64,000 nt of DNA from Xylaria sp. FL1777. Taxonomy: Eukaryota > Ascomycota > Sordariomycetes > Xylariales > Xylariaceae. Location of the stretch: positions 1 through 64,000 of the forward strand of contig MU400567.1 in NCBI GenBank assembly GCA_022578965.1. Direction: 5' to 3'. Below the pieces are notes generated by a model, which saw only the letters and a list, made by a program, of their open reading frames with translations, ran no database searches and was not told the origin of the DNA. The position numbers were made by a program, and so were the translations under genes. Of this stretch, positions 58,701 through 64,000 are shown one piece after another (position 1 is the first letter of the stretch; each line of letters starts with the position of its first letter).

Positions 58701-60600
58701 TTAAGCATAAGTAGCATAAGGTTTAGGTATTTTATTATTGTTTACTTAACAATAAAGATTTTTTCTTTTTAATTAACTTTAGTATGTAGTTTTTGCAGTA
58801 AGCAGTTTATAGTTAACTATTGTTTTTGCTTCTTATTTTGCTTTAACTTGCTTTTGCTTTTTATTAGCTATTTATTTTAGCTTTATATCTTTTTATTGTA
58901 TGTTTGTTAAGCTAAACTATTTATTACAAAACAACGCTATTGTTGCAGAATTAACAACAATAGTATTTATAGCTACTAACTTAATACTATTTTATTTATG
59001 ACTTTTTATATGCAAAATAAAAAATAAAGTCCTAGGTAATTATAAAGGCTGCTAAATCCTGTTAGCTATAATAATTTGTTGCGTAAATATAGCTATATGC
59101 TTAATTATATAAAAGTTAACTAATATACTTTCCTTTTTAAAAGATTTAAGTTTTAAAAAGCTAGCTAATAAATATTATTATTAATAACTTGTTGTGCTGC
59201 TTTGCAGCGCGGTTTTTTTATTTGTGTACCTATAAGTAAAACTATATAAAAAGCCGGATAAAAACCTTATGTAATAATGTTTACGCTGCTACTTCAAAAG
59301 CTTTTTACTTTATAACAACTGGTTTTTATTAATTAGCTCGCTAAACGGAAAATAATAGTTAAAAAGCAGAAGGATTTTTTCTTAAAGCCTTTAAACCTCT
59401 TGCTTTTTTAAAAAGCGCAAAAAAGCTTTCTTTTTGTTCTTTAGGACCTTTAAAAAGGCGCTTTTGCTTCTCCTGCTAGTTTTTTTCTTATTACTTGCTT
59501 TCTTTTTTTTTTTCTTTTTTCCTTTTATTTTTACTGCTTTGTTATATATAGCTATTTTATTAATAATTAGTAGTTACTTTGCAATAATATTTGTAGCTTT
59601 AAGCTTTTTTGTAGCTAGTTATAAGTTTTTGTTAGTTTGTAGTAGCTTAGCTGCAAGGCTTTTTTATAGCTGTTTTTTCTTTTTTCTTAATAAGTTGTAA
59701 CATAGGATTACATGCTAAAAAGTCTCTTTTTTTTTTGCATATTTGCAAAAGGGCGTAAGAAAGCCTAAGATTTTCTTTTTATGCAAAAACGCCTTTAAAC
59801 TTATTTTTCTAGTGCATATTTGTATTACTACAGCTGCTTTATGTTTTAATAACTTGCTATACTTCTTAAAGGCTTTATTTTTGCATAGCTTTTGTTTAGC
59901 TATTAGTAAGGTCTACTATAAGTAGTAAAGCAATTAAGCATAAAAAGTATAATGTAAATTAGAAAAAAAGGGGCCCTGCAAGCAATTGCTACATAATTGC
60001 TTTAAGTATAGGCCTTACATAGCTATTTAGCTAAGCTACTATAGCTACAAGTAAAGATACTATTATAGCTAAACCCTATAAATATAAAGTCTTTTTTTTA
60101 GTTTATATTAAGTGCTAAAGCACAAAAAAAAAGTTGTTAACCTTAATAAGGCCAATTTAGCTATTTATATAAACTAATTTTTATTTTAAAGATTATAATT
60201 AATCTAAGTTATTTATTAATTAATTAACTAAGCAAGCATAACTTTTTGTAGCTTTTTATACGATTGCTTGCTAGCAATAAGCTTTATAGCTTTTGCTTTA
60301 TTTTTATCCTTTAGTTTTAACTTAGCTTGTTTTTTTATACGAGCTTAATATTCCTTAACTAAGTTTTTAGCTAATTAAAGTTGCTACTTTAATTTTTATT
60401 AGTTGTCTTTATAACTATATCCTTTTTACTTAATTAAATAATTAAAACCTAACTTAGTTTAATTAACATAATGCTTTAAAATAGTTTTAATTTTAAACAA
60501 ATTACTTTTCTCGTTAAAGTTTTGCTTATTATAAATAGAACTAAGTAAAAATATAGTTTAATAAAATAGGTTTTTACTTTGTTAGCCAAGTAAAAAGTAT
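55795..60600. other. AT-rich degraded transposon DNA, unassigned
   Basis: No LTR pair or domain supported. A plus-strand protein-like region at about 56.7-57.9 kb (basic helical segments followed by L/R-rich repeats) may be a decayed DNA-transposon or gag product. A hairpin lies at about 58586-58605 (ATTATCC...GGATAAT). Open frames at 59434-59700 and 59743-59925 are F/L-rich and featureless. The 3' LTR of the minus-strand Gypsy-D should lie in the right part of this stretch, but I could not delimit it. Confidence 0.45.
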
Positions 60601-63600
60601 ACAACAAAAATTATAAAATATATGCTAAAAGTTTTTAGTAAATTAATACAATAAGCTAGCTAACTTATTTGTTTTATTACTTTATATAGTTTAACGCGTT
60701 GCTATAAGTATTTCTTAAACAAGTTATTAAAAAAATAGTATTCTTTATGCAGCTTTAAATAAACTTCGTTTTTAATATCGAACTTTATAAGCTTGTGCTT
60801 ATTATTATAATAATATTTAGCTTTTATAGCAGCAAAGTTTATAGCTAACTTAGCATTTTTGCATAAATATTTATAAAAAAAGCAAATGTTCTTTAATATG
60901 CTATATAACTTGTTATTGCTAATAAGTACGTTATTAAAACTAAAGAGTTTAAATTTAAACAATTGCTTATACAATAAAGACTTAATAAAATCTAAGTATG
61001 CACTATTAAAGTTTTATTGCAGAAATAAAAAAACATTTACTTAATTGCAATTAAAGTAAGCAAAAATATAGTATTAAATAGCAATTTTAACAGTTTAATT
61101 TTTGCGTTTAAATATGCTATTACTTTATAAATAGTACGTAGCAGTTATTAAAAGCCGTGCGCTATATTCTTTTTATAAACCTACTTAGAACTCTAAAGTA
61201 AACTTATAGTTATAATTAGAAATAATGCTATTTAGCATGCCTTAGTTACATAATAAAAGCATTTTAGCAAAAGCAAGACCTTAATTTTTCGCTGTATATG
61301 TTTTATAACCTAAAATTAATAACGTGCGTTTAAATATAGCACACGTTATAAGCATTAATACATTATAGTATGTATATTTATTTAATTGCTATAAAGTTTT
61401 TATTATTAGTACATTAAGCAAATCTATAATAAAATCTATTATAATTGTTTTTATAAATTAAAAATCTTTAGGTTAAATTAGCTAATAATTGCTATTTGGT
61501 TTATTTTAACTTATTGCGCAAAGTTTATAACTGTTATAATGCTACAAATATATCTTTATTTTCTAAGTTTTTTTTTCGATAAAAAAACTTTTAAAGTTAT
61601 ACATTATACGCTCTTTACTAAAGTAATGTTTATTATTATAAGCTATAGCAAAAAACTTGCTAACTTAATTCTTAAAAATACAAAAGCAATAATAGCTTTT
61701 TTTGTTAATATTATAAAGCAGTTTATTTATAATTGCAAAAAGATAGCCCAAGCGCAAAAAATTTACAGCGTTTTTATTGCTATTTGCACGTATTACGTTT
61801 AAAGTTTTATAATACTTTAGGTTTTTATTATAATCAGCAATAATCTTTAATCTTATTTTATTACTTATAATAGCTTTTGCTAATATTAACTAAATGTTAT
61901 TAAGCATAAGATTTTCATTAGTTCTTTATATGTTGCTTTTTGTATTAAGTAAGTTTTTAATGTTTTTAAAACAACTTAGTGCATTTAGTATGTAGTTAAT
62001 ATAGCTAAGCAAGTAGTATACCTATAAACCATATTAAAAAAAGTAAATTAAAGCATTAATAAAGCGCTTATTAGCGCAATTTATAAACGTAGTGTTTAGA
62101 TTAGTTTAATTAATAATGCCTTTAGTAGCAAAATAGTTAGTAAAAATAACTATAAAGTTTTCTAATGCTTTAATTATTATATACAAACGTTTGCATGCTT
62201 ATATAACACAACTTACTTTTATTTTAAAAAGACTATATTGCAACTTAAAAATTAAAATATATCTGCTTAAATATATAACAGAAAGCATTTATGTACTAAA
62301 AATAAAAGTACTTAATTACTATACGTAATTATTCTTTATATAATATAACATAATACTAAAGCTTTGCTTAAAAGATATATTTACTTATATATATAACAAC
62401 TTGTTAAAGTTGTAATAATACAGTATAATATGCAAACAAATAAGATTTTAAATAGCTTAAAATAACGCTTTTTTGGCTTTTATAAGTTCGAAAAAAGTTA
62501 AGCAGCAATATGCTTAACGTTTGCTAAAGTTATTTACTTTAAACCTTCTAGACTTACGTTTTTTATTAAGCAACATAGTTTTGCATTTTTGCAATAGTTC
62601 CGAAATTTTTGCGTAAAACAAAATCAATAAACATAAAAAACCTGTAATACCTAAGTATTGTTTAAAAGCTTTAAGTTAATAAAAAAACTTAATGTTTTGT
62701 ATTGCTTTAACTTTTTGCTTAGTAGTTAACATACTAAAAGCGTTTATTTGGAAGCTTAAAAGCTTAACAAAAAAGTATGCTATAAAAGACTTTTTTAGCA
62801 AAAAAAATATTTTTTTGCTTTAAAACAGCTTAAAAATAGTGCGTAAATAAAAAAGATATTCTTCTTTAGTATTAAAGTAAATTACAATATTATTAATAAA
62901 AACGCAACAGAAATGCTTAAACTTTTTAAGTAAGCAATCTATAAACTGTTGCATATATACAAGTATATTACAAAATCTTATAAGTGCAACCGTAAACTAT
63001 TTAAAACCTTTTAGGCTAACAATAGTAAATCTATTGTAATAATTAAAATGCATTTTAAATTAATAAAAAAAAGAAGTCGCGTTTATATAAGTTATATATT
63101 TTTTCCCTTTAATCAACAAAATAACCTCGGATTAAAAAAGCAAAAAATAATTATTTAAAATAGTTACTTTGTTTAAAGTTTGCAAGTTAATTATTAGTTA
63201 TAAGTGCAGTTCTTTTTTCTTTTGCGTTTAAACCACAAAAGTAAAATGCGCAAATAAAGTGGGTTTATTAACCTATTTTATTTAACCTTATGCGTAAAGC
63301 TAATCGAAGACAAAATTAATAGCTTTTTTGTTACAAATGCTCAAAAAATAAAATTAATTATTTAACTTAGTTTTCTGCTAATTGTTTACTAAAGGTATTC
63401 TTATAAGTTTATCCTTAGAAATATTAATAATACTTTAGTTTTGCTAAATTTTAAAAATCTTATTAATTAGTTGCAAGATTTTCTTTGCTGTTATATTTTC
63501 GCTAATATAAATAAAATAGCTAGCTAGCAATATAACCTTGTTTTTTTTGTTAGGTTTTTTAATTCCTAAAATAGAAATAATTTTGCAAATTTTAGGTTTT

Positions 63601-64000
63601 AGCGCGTTTAGGTTTATCGTATTGTTTATTTCCTTTAGTAGCTAGTTAACTAATCTTTTAATTATGCTATACACCGCGTTAGTAACTAAGCTAGTAATTA
63701 AAACACCAGCTTATTTAAGCATATTTATTATATTAGCAATATTAGTTATATTAGTATAAAAGTTAAAGTTATAGCTAAAAATATACATATTAGTAGCAAT
63801 TTGTTTAAGCGTAAAAGTTAAATTAATTAACTTGTTTACGCAGAACGCATTAAAAAACTTAAAGTTGTTAAAAATATAAATGCCTTTATTAGTAATATTT
63901 AGGCTAGTACTAGTAGCGTTAATAGTTCTAGCACTAATGTTTTTAAGTATTATGCTAAACAAAGCACTTATAGCTATAATGCTTGCAGCTAGCATAATTA
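60600..64000 (-). pseudogene. Gypsy-D pol relic (RT to integrase C-terminus), window-truncated
   Basis: Minus-strand Ty3/Gypsy pol of a lineage distinct from A-C. Reverse transcriptase is at about 63.30-62.75 kb; its active-site pair reads Asn-Asn (62889-62894), preceded by a C-x-F-I-like stretch. Typical segments before it (A-H-F-T-F-V-V, then N-L-x-T-L-N) are visible. An open stretch at 60974-60702 matches the end of the integrase region: K-A-K-Y-Y-Y-N-N-K-H-K, then E-V-Y-L-K-L-H. No chromodomain is seen after it. Sequence right of 63.3 kb, including an open frame at 63995-63711, is the upstream gag/protease-type part and is cut by the window end. Confidence 0.8.

Noticed and set aside
1..64000. 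CRISPR array, rRNA or prokaryotic operon
   Set aside because: No spaced identical repeats of CRISPR type, no rRNA-like sequence, and the gene structure with short spliceosomal introns is fungal.

Overview
The window looks like a piece of a filamentous ascomycete (Pezizomycotina) chromosome. Three intact, intron-containing housekeeping genes sit in a roughly 10 kb island of normal base composition (about 21.79-31.96 kb). On both sides lie extremely AT-rich stretches full of dead LTR retrotransposons. The flanks show the marks of repeat-induced point mutation (RIP): very few C/G bases, very little CpG, stop codons everywhere, and transition-only differences between paired LTRs. I cannot name the species from this sequence.

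Left flank (1-21.79 kb). I read a three-level nest of Ty3/Gypsy elements. An older plus-strand copy (B1, running in from outside the window) was cut in its 3' LTR by a second, minus-strand copy of the same family (B2, 4847-20409, two 495-bp LTRs, 5-bp target duplication TAAGA). B2 was later cut by a different plus-strand element (A, 9210-17069, two 193-bp LTRs, target duplication AAATC). All three are chromodomain-type (chromovirus) relics.

Gene island. From 21.8 to 26.6 kb I find no supportable gene. Then come ctk3 (minus, three exons, gamma subunit of the RNA polymerase II CTD kinase CTDK-I), a pyrroline-5-carboxylate reductase gene (plus, three exons, last step of proline synthesis) and hat1 (minus, three exons, type B histone acetyltransferase). 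ctk3 and the reductase gene are divergent across 745 bp; the reductase gene and hat1 converge across 340 bp. Reading frames join cleanly at every splice site I propose.

Right flank (31.96-64 kb). This is again RIP-type AT-rich DNA. Recognisable pieces are a Ty1/Copia gag/protease/pre-integrase fragment (about 48.9-50.0 kb), a MITE-like inverted repeat (50015-50324), a chromodomain Gypsy gag-pol relic (C, about 50.6-54.5 kb), two 318-bp LTR-like copies in inverted orientation (54487-54804 and 55215-55532), a 19-bp minisatellite (about 55563-55738) and a minus-strand Gypsy pol of another lineage (D, about 60.6-64 kb). The rest is too degraded for me to assign.

I saw no gene cluster or new defence or metabolic system. 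The notable content is the nested transposon history, the same catalytic Asp-Asp to Asn-Asn change in five reverse transcriptase copies, and the survival of three core genes between RIP-mutated blocks.
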